Position numbers and translations under genes: made by a program | Shown: positions 17,740 through 28,292 of the stretch, piece by piece | How the letters are laid out: every line of letters begins with the position of its first letter | Position numbering within the stretch: the stretch's first letter is position 1 | Notes under the pieces: generated by a model | The model's database searches: none | What the model was told of the DNA's origin: nothing | The model's input: the letters and a program-made list of their open reading frames with translations, nothing else | NCBI GenBank assembly: GCA_963802745.1 | Contig: CAWDKL010000052.1 | Coordinates: 45,143-109,142 of the forward strand | DNA length: 64,000 nucleotides | DNA from: JAJPKK01 sp963802745 | GTDB lineage: Bacteria; Pseudomonadota; Alphaproteobacteria; Rhizobiales; Xanthobacteraceae | Reading direction: 5' to 3'

Positions 17740-19771
17740 CTACGCTCCCGGCAGCGCCCGCAGGATCAGGCGGTTGAGCCGCGCCGCAAAAGCCGTCGGA
17801 TCGTCCGGCACCTCGCCATCCAGAATTTGCGCCTGCTCGAATAGCAGGGCCGCGAGATCTGCGGTGTCGGCCTCGCGGGCCTCCTCCTTGGCGACTCCGA
17901 GCGCCTTGACCAGCGCATGGCGCATGTTGAGTTCAAGGATCGGTTTGGCCCCCGCGCCGCGGTTGTGCCGCGCCAACAGCCGCTCCAATTCGCGGTCGGG
18001 ACCGCTGCCGCCGGCGACCAGGCATGCCGCGCTGTCGGTGAGCCGCTGCGAGGCGCGCACGTCGGATACCCGATCCCCGAGCGCAAGTTTGACGGTCGCG
18101 ATGACGGTCGCGTCGTCGATTGCCGCCTTACCGGTCTCGTCCGGCTTGGTTTCCGGTTCGATCAGCGGAACCAGGCCGAAATCCACATCGCCCTGGCTCA
18201 AGGATTTCAGCGGCTTGCCGTCCCAATCGAGCGATGCTGCGGTCCAGAAGGCATCGACCGGGTCGGTGAGCAGCAACACCTCGATGCCTCGGGCGCGTGC
18301 CGCCTCCAGCTTGGGATTGGATTTGAGCCGCTCGATGCTGTCGCCGACCAGGTAGTAAATCGCGGTCTGGTTGGTCTTCAGATCGGCCGCATATTGTTTC
18401 AGCGATCGCCCGGTTCCGGCCGTGGTGGTGAACCGCGCCAAGCCGAGCAGCTGGTTGCGCCGCTCGAAATCCTCGTAAATGCCTTCTTTCAGAACCGCCC
18501 CGAACGCCGCCCAGATTTTTTCATAACTCTTGGTTTGGTCAGCCTTGGTTGTCGTCGGACTTAGGTTCCTGGGACGCGGCGTCCGTTTTCGCCTCGCCGT
18601 CTTTGGTTTCCGCGACCTTGGATTCACCGCCCGCCGTATCCTTCGCGGCCAGCGCCTCAAGTTCCGAAAGCACACGTCCGGTTATGGCTTTTCGGATCTG
18701 TGCCACCTGCGGATTATTCTGCAGCATTTCGCGCGAAATATTGAGCGGAAGATCCTCGCTATCGACCACGCCGCGCACGAACCGCAAATAACTCGGCAGC
18801 AGGTTCGCATCGTCGGTGATATAGACCCGGCGCACATACAGTTTCACATGACCTTTGCGGTCGCGGTCGAACAGATCGTACGGCGCGGTCGAGGGGGCGA
18901 ACAGCAGCACCGCATAAGATTGCCGGCCCTCAGCCCGATAATGCAGCGTCATGGCCGGCTCGTCGAACATCACGGCGATCGAGCGGTAAGCCTGCGCATA
19001 ATCTTCCGGCTTGAGTTCGGATTTCGGCCGCTGCCAGATGGCACTTGCCGCATTGACCTGGCGCGGTTCGTCCTTCTCGCCCACCAGTTCAATCGGAAAC
19101 AGAATGTGGTCGGAATAGGTGTGGACGATCCGCTCGATCTCGTGGCTTTCGAGATATTTTTTGGCATCCGGCTTGAGATGCAAAACGATCTCGGTGCCGC
19201 GCGCAACCCGCGCCGCCTGGGCTTCGCTTGCAGGGCCGATCTCGAAACCCGCGTCGCCCGACGAGGTCCACACGAACGCTTCGGCAGCCCCGGCGCGGCG
19301 GCTCGTTACCTCGATCCGGTCCGCCACCATGAAGGCCGAATAGAAGCCGACACCGAACTGGCCGATCAGTCCGGTACCATCCTTGGCCTCTGCGAGGCGT
19401 TCGATGAAGGCGCGGGTGCCGGACCGCGCGACGGTGCCGAGATTATCGATCAGCTCGGCTCGGTCCATGCCGATGCCGGTGTCCGCCACCGTCAGGGTGC
19501 CGGCCGCCGTATCGGGCGTGATCCGGATCGCCAACTCGCCGCCGGCCTCCAGCAGCTCCGGCCGGGCGATCGCCTCATAGCGCAGCTTGTCGCAGGCATC
19601 CGATGCGTTTGAAATCAGCTCGCGCAGGAACACGTCGGTTTCGGAGTACACCGCGTGCACCATCAGGCGTAGCAGCTGCGCCACCTCGGCTTGGAACGGA
19701 TGAGTTTGGCCTCGCGACGCTTGGTCTTGCGACGGGTCGGGCTTGGCAACGGTTTCGGCTTCAAGGGTCAT
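17740..19771 (-). CDS. htpG: Chaperone HtpG (Hsp90), one apparent frameshift
   Basis: The first part has the GHKL ATPase features: LRELISNASDACDKLRY, VADTGIGMDRAELIDNLGTV and GQFGVGFYSAFMVAD. The middle domain follows (FVRGVVDSEDLPLNISREML). The frame closes after SDDNQG, while the next frame continues as KADQTKSYEKIW and FERRNQLLGLARF to the Hsp90 C-terminus. Removing one base near 18547 joins SDDN to KADQTKSYEKIW and gives 676 residues. Known role: ATP-dependent protein folding under heat and stress. ATG 19771 (MTLEAETVAK) precedes the family start. The acidic/lysine-rich linker at the break varies in length across the family, but the frame change itself is not expected. Confidence 0.9.
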
Positions 19772-20166
19772 GCCGCACGCTCGCTCAATGCAATGATTTC
19801 GTCTCCGATATAGCGGGCATCGGCGGCGGCGCAAGAGCGACGGGGCGGCCCGCAAGGACCATCCTCGTCGCGAACGTGAAACGGTTGATCGCCGACGTCG
19901 GGGCCGTGTGACGCGGTCCGTTTGACCTGACAGTCACAAATAGCCTTCTCGGCGGAATCGGCGGGCGGAATCCGGCAGTTGCAGAGAGCACTGACGTGCT
20001 CCAGCCGCTCTTTGCCGTCTCACGTTTGGTCGCGAACGCGGCTGGATAGCAAATGTGAATGTCTTTGCGTGGACTGCCCGCTACGTCGTATCGGGTAAAG
20101 TTCCAAACGAGGAGCGCGGATTGAACCACCGCAGCCCTCGGCGCGGAGCGAGGAGGGAGAACGGGG
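19772..20166. other. Divergent intergenic region between htpG and hyuA
   Basis: About 395 bases between divergent genes, so it should hold both promoters. I could not find convincing heat-shock sigma-32 or CIRCE elements by eye. A GAGGAGGGAGAA ribosome site for hyuA ends at 20162. Confidence 0.5.
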
Positions 20167-22231
20167 TTGGGCACATACCGGGTGACGGTCGATACCGGGG
20201 GCACGTTCTCGGACTTCGTCTGCCTCGATGAGGCGACCGGCGTGCTGTCGATCACCAAGGCCGCCGCGACACCGGACGATCCCTCGCGCGCCATCATGGA
20301 CGGCATCGCGATGCTGATCGAAGGCGGCATGAGGGCGCAAGAAATTACCTTTCTCTGCCACGGTACCACGGTCGGCACCAATGCGCTCTTGGAGGGCAAA
20401 GGCGTCAAGACCGCTCTGCTGGTGACGGAGGGTTTCCGCGGCATCTACGAGGTCGGCGAGCAGGCGCGACCTTACGGGGCCGCCATCTTCGACGTGATGT
20501 ACGACAAGCCGGCCATGCTGGTGCCGCGCAGCCTGACCGGCGAAGTCCGCGAGCGGGTCGATTGCCAAGGCCGCGTGCTGCGCCCGCTCGACGAGGATGG
20601 CTTGCGCGCGACGCTGCGCAATCTCGCCCGCCACGCGCCGCAATCGATCGCGGTTTGCCTGCTGTTCTCGTTCCTCTATCCACCGCATGAGCAGCGCGTC
20701 GGCGAAATCGTTGCGGAGGAACTGCCCGGCTGCAGCATCTCGCTGTCGTCGGACGTGCTGCCGCAGATCCGTGAATATTTTCGGCTCAGCACCACCGTCA
20801 TCAACGCCTATCTGCAGCCGATCCTGGAACGCTATATCGCCAAGCTCGACCGCCGGCTCTCCGACACCGGCGTCGCGACGCCGCAAAAATATATCATGCA
20901 GTCGAACGGCGGCATGGCGACGTTTGCGGCGGCGGCGCGCCGCGCGGTGACCACGGTGCTGTCCGGGCCGGCCGGCGGGGTGACGGCGGGCGTGGCACTG
21001 GCCCGTGCCGCCGGCATGCCGAATATCATCACTTTCGACATGGGCGGCACCTCCTGCGATGTGGCGCTGATCCGCGACGGTGAGCCGGCCGTCGCGGGGC
21101 GCGGCAAGATCGAGGGCCGCGATATCGCGGTCGCCATGATGGACATCAACACGGTGTCGGCCGGCGGCGGCACCATCGCCAAGGTCAACGATCTCGGCGA
21201 GATCGAGGTCGGGCCGCAGAGCGCCGGCGCGGTGCCGGGCCCGGCCTGCTATGGCCGCGGCACCCAGCCGACCGTCACGGATTGCAATCTGGTGCTCGGC
21301 TATCTCAGCCCCGGCAATTTTCTCGGCGGCCGGATGCGCCTCGATGCCGAGCGGGCGCGGACAGCGATCGACGCCGCGATCGCGGCGCCGCTCGGCATGC
21401 CGGTGGCGCGGGCGGCGGAAGGCGTGATCCGCATCATCGACGTGAAGATGCAGGAGGCCATCAAGGCAATCTCCACCATGCGCGGCCACGATCTGCGGGA
21501 CTTTTTGTTACTCGCCTTCGGCGGGGCGGGGCCGCTGCATGCTGCCCGCATCGCCCGCGAGCTCGGCATGGCGGGCGTCATCGTGCCGCTCTATCCGGGC
21601 GTGTTCTCCGCCCTGGGGCTGATGATGGCCGATGTCCGGCACGACTACATCCGCTCCCGCCTGACGCCGCTCGGCGCGCTCACGGTTGCCGACATCGACG
21701 CGATGTTCGCGCCGCTGGCGCACCATGCGCGGGCGGATCTGACGTCCGATGGGTTTGCCCCGACGCGCATCCGCCTGGAGCGCGCGCTCGACCTGCGCTA
21801 TGCGGGCCAGGGCTACGAAATCACGGTGCCGTGCGACGCCGACGGTTTGCACCGCGACGGCATCGCGGGCCTGCGCCAGCGATTTGACGACGACGCACCG
21901 AAAAATGTTCGGCCATGCAGCACCCGAACAGCCGGTCGAGGTGGTATCCTATCGGCTGGCCGGGATCGGCCTGGTGTCGGCTCCGCCGCTGCGTTCATTC
22001 GAGCCGGCCGGCGACGCGCTGTCCGATGCGCTACGCGAATATCGCGAAGTCCGCTTCGACGGCGAAACCCTCGCGTGCCCGGTCTATCAGCGCGAACGGC
22101 TCGATGTCGGCATGGTGCTGCGCGGCCCCGCCGTGCTCGACCAGTTCGATTGCACGACGGTGGTCTGCCGCGGCCAGACCGCGCGGGTGGATGCTTGGAA
22201 GAACCTCATCATCACCGAGGGCACCCCATGA
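20167..22231 (+). CDS. hyuA: Hydantoinase/oxoprolinase subunit A, one frameshift
   Basis: The N-terminal nucleotide-binding start (YRVTVDTGGTFSDFVC), HGTTVGTNALLEGKG, DMGGTSCDVALI and FGGAGPLHA are all typical of HyuA/OplA ATP-dependent amidohydrolases. After RFDDD the frame changes. The true C-terminus (HRKMFGHAAPEQPVEVVSYR to ITEGTP) lies in the next frame and ends at 22231. Removing one base near 21895 gives 687 residues, the usual length. The TTG start has GAGGAGGGAGAA upstream. It overlaps hyuB by ATGA, so they form one operon. Reaction type: ATP-driven opening of hydantoin or 5-oxoproline rings. The substrate is unknown. Confidence 0.88.
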
Positions 22232-23976
22232 ATGCCGCCACCGAGGCGATCGATGCTCCGCCGATCGACGCCATCGACCTCGAAGTCATCCGGGCGAGCC
22301 TCTGCGGTATCGTCCAGGAGATGCAGAATGCGCTGTTCCGTACCGGCTTTTCCACCATCATCCGCGAGTCCCAGGATGCCTCCTGCGCGCTGATGGACGC
22401 ACGCGGCGAGGTGGTCGCCCAGCACGTGGTGCTGCCGCTGCATATCGGGGCGTTCCCGGCCTGCTGCGCCGCGGTGCTGAAAACTTTCGGCGACACCATC
22501 GCGGAGGGCGATGCGTTCCTGATCAACCACCCTTATGAGGGCGGCAGCCCGCACGCGCCCGACATGGCGGTGATCAGCCCGGTGTTCATCCACGGCACGC
22601 TGTTCGGATTTTGCGGCAGCATCGCCCATAAGGGCGATATCGGCGGCCCGGTGCCGGGAAGCTGCTCCGCCCAGGCGCGGGAAATCTTTAACGAAGGCCT
22701 GCAGATTCCGGCCGTGCGCTATCAGAGCCGCCACACCACGAACGACGATGTCGTGCGCATCATCGCCGCCAACAGCCGCACGCCGGAACTCGTGCTCGGC
22801 GACATCCGGGGCCAGCTCGGCGCCGATCGGCTCGGCGAGCGGCGGCTCGTCGAGCTGGTGGGGAAATTCGGCCCAGCGAAAATACGCGCCGCCTATGACC
22901 GGCTATTCGAGAATGCCCGCGCGCGGATCGCCCACGCGGTGGCCGGCTGGCGCGACGGACGTTTCGAAGCGGAACGCTTTGTCGACGACGACGGCATCGA
23001 CCTGGAGCGGCCGGTGCGCATCCATGTGGCGATCGAGAAACGGGGAGAAACCCTGCATTTCGATTTCTCCGCCTCCGCCGACCAGACCAAAGGTCCCGCC
23101 AATATCCGCCCGCCGCTGGTGCAGGCTGCGTGTGCCTATTGCCTGATGGCGCTGATCGATCCGCACATCCATGTCTGCAGCGGCCTGCTGCGGGGCTTTG
23201 CCGTCACCACGCGCGAGGGCAGCGTGCTCAACCCAAAATTTCCGGCGCCGGTCAACACCTACAACCCGACCGTCCACGCCCTGGTGGATGCGATTTTTGG
23301 CGCGCTCAGCCACGTGGCGCCGGCGCGGTCGCGCGCCGACGGCAGCGGCAGCCGCTCCATCATCCTCGGCGGACGCCATCCCGACAGCGGGCACAACTAC
23401 GTGCAGTACGAGATCGTGGCGGGCGGCGCCGGCGCCCGCGCCAGCCGCGACGGCGCCTCCGGGATTACGGTGAACCAAAGCAACGCAAAAATCGCGCCGG
23501 TCGAAATCATCGAGACCGAATTTCCGGTGCGGCTCACGCGCTTCGACCTGATCCCGGATTCCGGCGGCGCCGGGCACCAGCGCGGCGGCCTCGGGTTGCG
23601 GCGGGAATATCTCAGCCTTGCCGACGCACGGTTTTCCATCCGCTCCATGAAACACGTGATCCCGCCGCATGGCTGCGACGGCGGCGGCGATGGACGCACC
23701 GGCGATATCGTCATCAATCCGGATACCGCGACGGCCAAGCGCCTGCCCAGCCGCTACGCCGACTATCCGCTGCGTGCGGGCGACGTGTTCCGCCTCGACA
23801 CCCCGGGCGGCGGCGGCTACGGCGACCCGCGCGAACGCGAGCCCGAGCGGGTGCGGGCGGACGTGGCGGAGGGCTATGTCACACCCGCTGCGGCGGAGCG
23901 GGATTATGGCGTCGCGGTGGCCGACACCGAACGCGGGTTCGCAAAGGATGCACCCACCAGGCTCAACGCTAAATAA
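22228..23976 (+). CDS. hyuB: Hydantoinase/oxoprolinase subunit B
   Basis: 582 residues starting MNAATEAIDAPPIDAIDLEVIRA at ATG 22228, which overlaps the hyuA stop. Family blocks are intact: GFSTIIRESQDASCALMDARG, EGDAFLINHPYEGGSPHAPD, HKGDIGGPVPGS and the C-terminal RLDTPGGGGYGDPRER. HyuB is the partner of HyuA in ATP-dependent N-methylhydantoinase or acetone carboxylase-like complexes. A naive reading joins A and B into one 1,269-residue protein because of the hyuA frameshift. The overlapping start and normal length show they are separate proteins. Confidence 0.93.
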   Translation: MNAATEAIDAPPIDAIDLEVIRASLCGIVQEMQNALFRTGFSTIIRESQDASCALMDARGEVVAQHVVLPLHIGAFPACCAAVLKTFGDTIAEGDAFLINHPYEGGSPHAPDMAVISPVFIHGTLFGFCGSIAHKGDIGGPVPGSCSAQAREIFNEGLQIPAVRYQSRHTTNDDVVRIIAANSRTPELVLGDIRGQLGADRLGERRLVELVGKFGPAKIRAAYDRLFENARARIAHAVAGWRDGRFEAERFVDDDGIDLERPVRIHVAIEKRGETLHFDFSASADQTKGPANIRPPLVQAACAYCLMALIDPHIHVCSGLLRGFAVTTREGSVLNPKFPAPVNTYNPTVHALVDAIFGALSHVAPARSRADGSGSRSIILGGRHPDSGHNYVQYEIVAGGAGARASRDGASGITVNQSNAKIAPVEIIETEFPVRLTRFDLIPDSGGAGHQRGGLGLRREYLSLADARFSIRSMKHVIPPHGCDGGGDGRTGDIVINPDTATAKRLPSRYADYPLRAGDVFRLDTPGGGGYGDPREREPERVRADVAEGYVTPAAAERDYGVAVADTERGFAKDAPTRLNAK

Positions 23977-24050
23977 TGGCATGCCGGATAGCCGCGACAG
24001 GATACGGTATGACCTTGCGTGCTGCGATGTTGCGAGCGGAACCCTCGCCC

Positions 24051-25335
24051 TTACGTCGCCTGCGGTCCGGCGGTTGCCGCCACCAGCCGGCTCCGCCGCC
24101 AGTCTACCCCGATCCCCATCACCAGCAGCGCCGCCACGAAGCACAGCGTGCCGGATAGCAGGAACGTCTCCAAGTAGCTGCCGAGACCGGTGCGCATGAC
24201 GCCGCCGACATAGGCGGCCGCGGCACTGCCCATCTGGTGGGAGGCGAAAATCCAGCCGTAGACGATGCCGGCGCGTTCCTTGCCAAAGCTGTTGGCGGTG
24301 AGGCGTACGGTCGGGGGCACCGTGGCGATCCAGTCGAGCCCGTAGAACACCGCGAACAGCGACAGACCATAGAGCGACACAAACGAGAACGGCAGGAATA
24401 ATAGCGAAATCCCGCGCAGGCTGTAATAGACCGCCAGCAGGATGCGGTTATCCACGCGATCGCTGAGATACCCCGACGCGGTGGTGCCGACGAAATTGAA
24501 CGCGCCCATCAGCGCCAGCATGCTGGCGCCGGTGAACTCCGCGATGCCGTTGTCGATGCAGGCGGGAATGAGGTGCGTGCCGATCAGGCCGCTGGTCGAG
24601 GCGCCGCAGACGAAAAAGCTGCCGGCGAGCAGCCAGAAATCACGCACCCGGGCGGCTTCGCGCAAGGTACGAAACGCCAGCGCCACCGGGTTGCCGGTCG
24701 CCGGCACGTGGGGCTTCGGTGCCCCGGTCTCGCCATAGGGCACGAGGCCGATATCGGACGGCCGGTCGCGCATGAAAATTGCCACCACCGGGAAGATCGC
24801 CGCCGCGATCACCACGATGGCCAGCACCATCGGGCGCCAGCCATAGGTCGCGGTGATATGCGCGAAGGCGGGCAGGAACAACAGCTGCCCGGCGGCAGCC
24901 GCGGAGGTCAGCAGTCCGACCACAAGGCCGCGGTTCTTGGTGAACCAGCGGGTTGCGACCGTCGCGCCGAGCACGTTGGCGGTGGTGCCGGTGCCGCAGC
25001 CGACCACCACGCCCCACAGCAGGATCAGCTGCCAGGACTCTCGCATGAACACCGTCAGCGCCACGCCAGCTGCCGATGCAGACGATCGCCGCCAGCATCA
25101 CGCGACGCAGGCCGAACCGCTCCATCATGGCGGCCGCGAACGGGCCGATCAGGCCGTAGATCAAGAGGTTGACGGCGACCGCGAACGAGATGGTGCTGCG
25201 CGACCAGTGGAACTCCGTCTCGAACGGCACCATCAGGATGCCGGGCGTGGAGCGCACGCCGGCGCCCAGGAGCAGGGTCAGGAAGGTCGCCCCGGCGACG
25301 ATCCAGGCGTAGTGGAGCTTCTGCGGCCGCGGCAT
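24051..25335 (-). CDS. MFS transporter, one frameshift
   Basis: About 427 residues with 12 predicted helices. The first three helices (LHYAWIVAGATFLTLLLGAG and VNLLIYGLIGPFAAAMMERFG) are in one frame, up to AIVCIG. The rest (AGVALTVFMRESWQL onwards, with RWFTKNRGLVVGL and FGKERAGIVYGWIFASHQ) lies in the next. Removing one base near 25071 restores it. RWF-KNRGL is a common loop in monocarboxylate/oxalate-type MFS carriers. It converges with hyuAB, so import of the HyuAB substrate is possible but not shown. The start ATG 25335 has AAAGGA. Confidence 0.82.
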
Positions 25336-25467
25336 TGCTGGTCCTTTTGCGTTGTCTCTTCCGCCATAGCACTGCGCGCATGAAATCGCCCGCAGGAATG
25401 GCCCTGCGGGCGCGCGCTTACGAGCCGCAATTTGGCGTCTGCGTTGCTACCCAAAAGTAAGCAAGCA

Positions 25468-25491
25468 GAGCGGGCCGAACGCCCGCGCTCC
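25468..25491. repeat. REP-type palindrome, left of the RAYT gene
   Basis: A 24-base GC-rich element with self-complementary ends (GCGGGC...GCCCGC). It matches the right arm of the inverted pair at 26085-26158 at 22 of 24 bases, in the same orientation as that right arm. It lies 13 bases beyond the stop of the transposase gene. Confidence 0.75.
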
Positions 25492-25504
25492 CGAGACGAG
25501 CCCC

Positions 25505-26080
25505 TTATTCGCCTTTCCAGGCGCTCGACCATCGCCATTCCGCCGCATTTGCGACCAGCCCGGCCTTGACTGGGTTGTCGTGAATATAGTGGACCGCCGC
25601 ATCGAAATGGGCCTGATCACGGATATACCGATCGAAGTAGTCCGGCTCCCAAAATGCACCCGTTGTCCCGAGGTGCTTATTGGCCGCCTTGGCGGTGAAT
25701 GACTTCCAGGCATGAACAATGTCCCCGAGCGGATACCCGGCGATTTGTTCAACCAACAGATGGACGTGGTTTGGCATGATGACCCACGCGATCATGCGGT
25801 AACGAGTACCGTCAAAATGTTCAAATGCGTCCCGAACGATGGCCGCAATGGCACCATCGCGCAAGGCGCAACGGCCGAACCCCCGATCGATCACGGCTTC
25901 TATCCTTTGACGAAGCTCGGCACTCCCAGAAGCGACAGCGGCCATTTCGTCGAAGATCGCCTTCGGCAGAGAATTGGCCAATCGAAAGGTTATGAATTGA
26001 ATCAGGTGGTCGGCATCGAAATGCGGCAGATAACCGCGGTAATTCCACCCTTTTTGCGCACGCTTGCGGGCTCCGGACAT
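25505..26080 (-). CDS. REP-associated tyrosine transposase (RAYT, Y1_Tnp)
   Basis: 191 residues from ATG 26080 (MSGARKRAQKGWNYRGYLPHF). An upstream ATG at 26116 lies inside the palindromic repeat and is rejected. The HUH-type core shows MPNHVHLLVE (HxH metal site, about residues 106-115). YFDRYIRDQAHFDAAVHYIH carries the candidate catalytic tyrosine, and DNPVKAGLV and WRWSS close the domain. These are features of single-copy RAYT proteins that act on REP palindromes. The gene sits between REP-like palindromes on both sides, as expected of a REPtron. The copy looks intact. Confidence 0.88.
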   Translation of the reverse strand: MSGARKRAQKGWNYRGYLPHFDADHLIQFITFRLANSLPKAIFDEMAAVASGSAELRQRIEAVIDRGFGRCALRDGAIAAIVRDAFEHFDGTRYRMIAWVIMPNHVHLLVEQIAGYPLGDIVHAWKSFTAKAANKHLGTTGAFWEPDYFDRYIRDQAHFDAAVHYIHDNPVKAGLVANAAEWRWSSAWKGE

Positions 26081-26084
26081 CGGC

Positions 26085-26158
26085 GGAGCGCGGGCGTCCC
26101 GCCCGCCCTTTCTCAACCCATGGGCAGCGAAGGAGAGCGGGCGGGACGCCCGCGCTCC
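26085..26158. repeat. Inverted pair of REP palindromes (BIME-like)
   Basis: Two 22-base arms (26085-26106 and 26137-26158) are perfect reverse complements, separated by 30 bases. Each arm itself can fold through GCGGGC/GCCCGC. The pair lies just upstream of the RAYT gene and abuts the 3' end of the propeller protein gene at 26168. Confidence 0.85.
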
Positions 26159-26167
26159 AAGGTTAGC

Positions 26168-27810
26168 TTACGGCAGCACTTCCAAAAAGCCCATGCGGCC
26201 TGGGATGTTGCCGGCCCAGTAGATGCGGTTCGGGTTGGTCGGGTCGATGTCGATGCGGCGCGCGTCGCTTTCGGCTTCGGGGAGCGGGAACTCGGTCCAC
26301 TCCTGCGTCTTGGGATCGAACCGCACGATCATGTCGGCCTGCTGGCCGCTCATCCAGACGTAGTTGTTCTTCTTGTCTACCACGACTGAGTAGGAGCCGA
26401 TCACGCTGGTCGGCGGCGAGTAGATCGTCATCTGCCGGGTCTTGTGATCGACCTTCATGAGCTTGCCGGCTTTCCACAGGCCGACCCACAGGTCGCCATT
26501 GGCGTCGGCGCCCATGCGGCGCGGATAGGCGACGCCGTTATACGGGATCTTGTACTCGTCGGTCTTGCCGGTGACTGGATCGACCCGGGCCATCATATCG
26601 GCCTCGTCCATGGCGTACCAGACCGACCCGTCGCCCGCGACCGCGAGCCCATAGGCCCCCGGCGCCGAGCGGGTTTTGGCGGCTGGGGCGGGGAAGAACT
26701 TGAACTCGCCGGTCTTGGGGTTGAGCTGGCGCGCCTCGCTGCCGCCGCCGGTCGCCCAGATGGTGCCGTCGGGGTGGATCGCCATACTGTTGCCACCGGC
26801 GTTGCCGTGTCCGCGCGGCCAAGCATAGGAGACGAACTTGGCCTCGTTGGTGTCGTAGCTCATCCAGCGGCCGTTGGGGCCGTCCGGCACCCACATCACG
26901 CCGTCGGGCCCGATCTGCGGATTGCCGAGGCTTTGGCGATCCGGCGCGGCGGGACCGGGCGGGGTATCGATTTCCCGGAATTCCAGGGTCTTGGCATCGA
27001 GGCGGCCGAGCTTGCCGGCGCGCTCCGCCACCCAGGCATTGCCCTTGGGATCGACGGCGACATCATGCGGCTCGGCGTGATGGTTGACGAGTTCGTACTG
27101 CACCACGCGGTAGTTCACCGCCTTGCCGGAGAGCGTTGCCCGCGGCAGTCGGCTGTTGGCGTCGTAGGGCTGAATCAGGCCGAATTTGTCCGACAGATAT
27201 TTGACCACCGTCGCGTTCTCGGCCGGGGTCAAATCGGGGATTTGCGCCACCGTCATGCGGGTGCGCATGCGGGCGACGGTGTGGCTCCAGTCGTCCTCGT
27301 CCGAGCGCTTGACGACGACCCGCTGCAGATCGTGGCAGGAGACGCAGCGCTCGGCGACGAGCTGGCGGCCCGCGCCTTCGGGCAGCCCGCTCTCGTCCTT
27401 CGGGGCCACATCAACCAGCGCCTCGGGAAGCCGTTGCGGCCAGGACGGTGCCAGCGACGGTCCGCGCTTTTCATTCAGCACCAGACCGACCTTGGCGTCC
27501 TCGCCGGCGGCCGTGACCGTCACGTTGGAGAACCACTGGCTCTGGGTCTCGGCGCCGACGCCCTGGACGCGGTACTTGCCGGGGGGTAAATCCTTGGCCT
27601 CGAAGCGGCCCTGGTCGCGGCTGATGACCATGAAGGTCAGCCGCTTCTCGTCGTTCTTCAGCTTCACATAGGCGCCTGCGATCGGCTTGCCGGAGGCATC
27701 CGCGATGGTGCCGGTCACGGTGCCGCCGTCGGCCACGCGGCCGACGCCAGCAGCAGCGCGCCAAGCGCCGCCCCGGCGCCGAGGTGCCGGTTGATGGTGG
27801 TCAATGTCAT
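26168..27810 (-). CDS. Exported carboxypeptidase-regulatory / cytochrome c / Vgb-type propeller protein, frameshifted
   Basis: A signal peptide (MTLTTINRHLGAGAALGALL, ATG 27810 after AGGAGG) is out of frame with the rest. Joining near 27737 needs two bases removed or one added, giving about 546 residues. The mature part begins ADGGTVTGTIADASGKPIAG, a carboxypeptidase-regulatory-like beta domain. A cytochrome c domain follows with CVSCHD (about residues 131-136 of the main frame). Then a streptogramin-lyase-type beta-propeller repeats DPKGNAWVAERAGKLGRLD, GPDGVMWVPD and ADANGDLWVGLWKAGKLMKV. Similar proteins are periplasmic and of unknown substrate, possibly quinone- or heme-linked oxidoreductases. 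True virginiamycin lyases lack the heme domain. Confidence 0.75.
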
Positions 27811-28292
27811 GGGAGTTCCTCCTGATTGTACCTTCGGGGGTGCAACGCGGTTGCCGGTCGGATCACGCGGGACCAGCGATGACGATGCCATGCGGGGTGC
27901 CGGTCCACCAATCGGGCAGACGTTATAATGGATGACGGTCGGTCGCAATGGCCGGGGCCGGTCCTGACCGATCGGTACGGTCTCAGGTCGTGCTGTTGAT
28001 TTCGGTGCAACGGTCGCGGTTCGCACCATCAGGGTTCGCCTCAACTCCGACGCTACTAATCTATCGGAGCCACTTCGCGTGCGAAGTATCCTCATCCGCA
28101 ACAGGAGAAAAACCGAGATGCAGATAGAAGACCGCCGGCTTTTCCAGGATATCGCGTCACAAAATCTACCGTCTTGCGTGGCTAAATTGGAACCACGCGG
28201 AATAGTATGAGGAGTATCGATATTTTACCGGAAAGCGGTCCGCGCCCGCCTCGCCCCGGACGATGGTGGGCAATGGCCGGGGGAGGACATCC
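27811..28292. other. Intergenic region, no gene seen
   Basis: About 480 bases upstream of the propeller gene and downstream of the RND pump. Frames here are short and arginine-rich. It must hold the promoter of the propeller gene, but I could not place one. Confidence 0.45.

Noticed and set aside
20020..21489. Long minus-strand open frame of 489 codons opposite hyuA
   Set aside because: It is antisense to a clear HyuA gene, is rich in His, Arg and Asp, and has no family motifs. High GC often leaves such frames open.
22903..24144. Minus-strand open frame of 413 codons opposite hyuB
   Set aside because: Antisense shadow of the HyuB reading, arginine-rich and with no ribosome site.
26444..27589. 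Plus-strand open frame of 381 codons opposite the propeller gene
   Set aside because: Antisense shadow, Gly/His/Arg-rich. The real gene has domains on the other strand.
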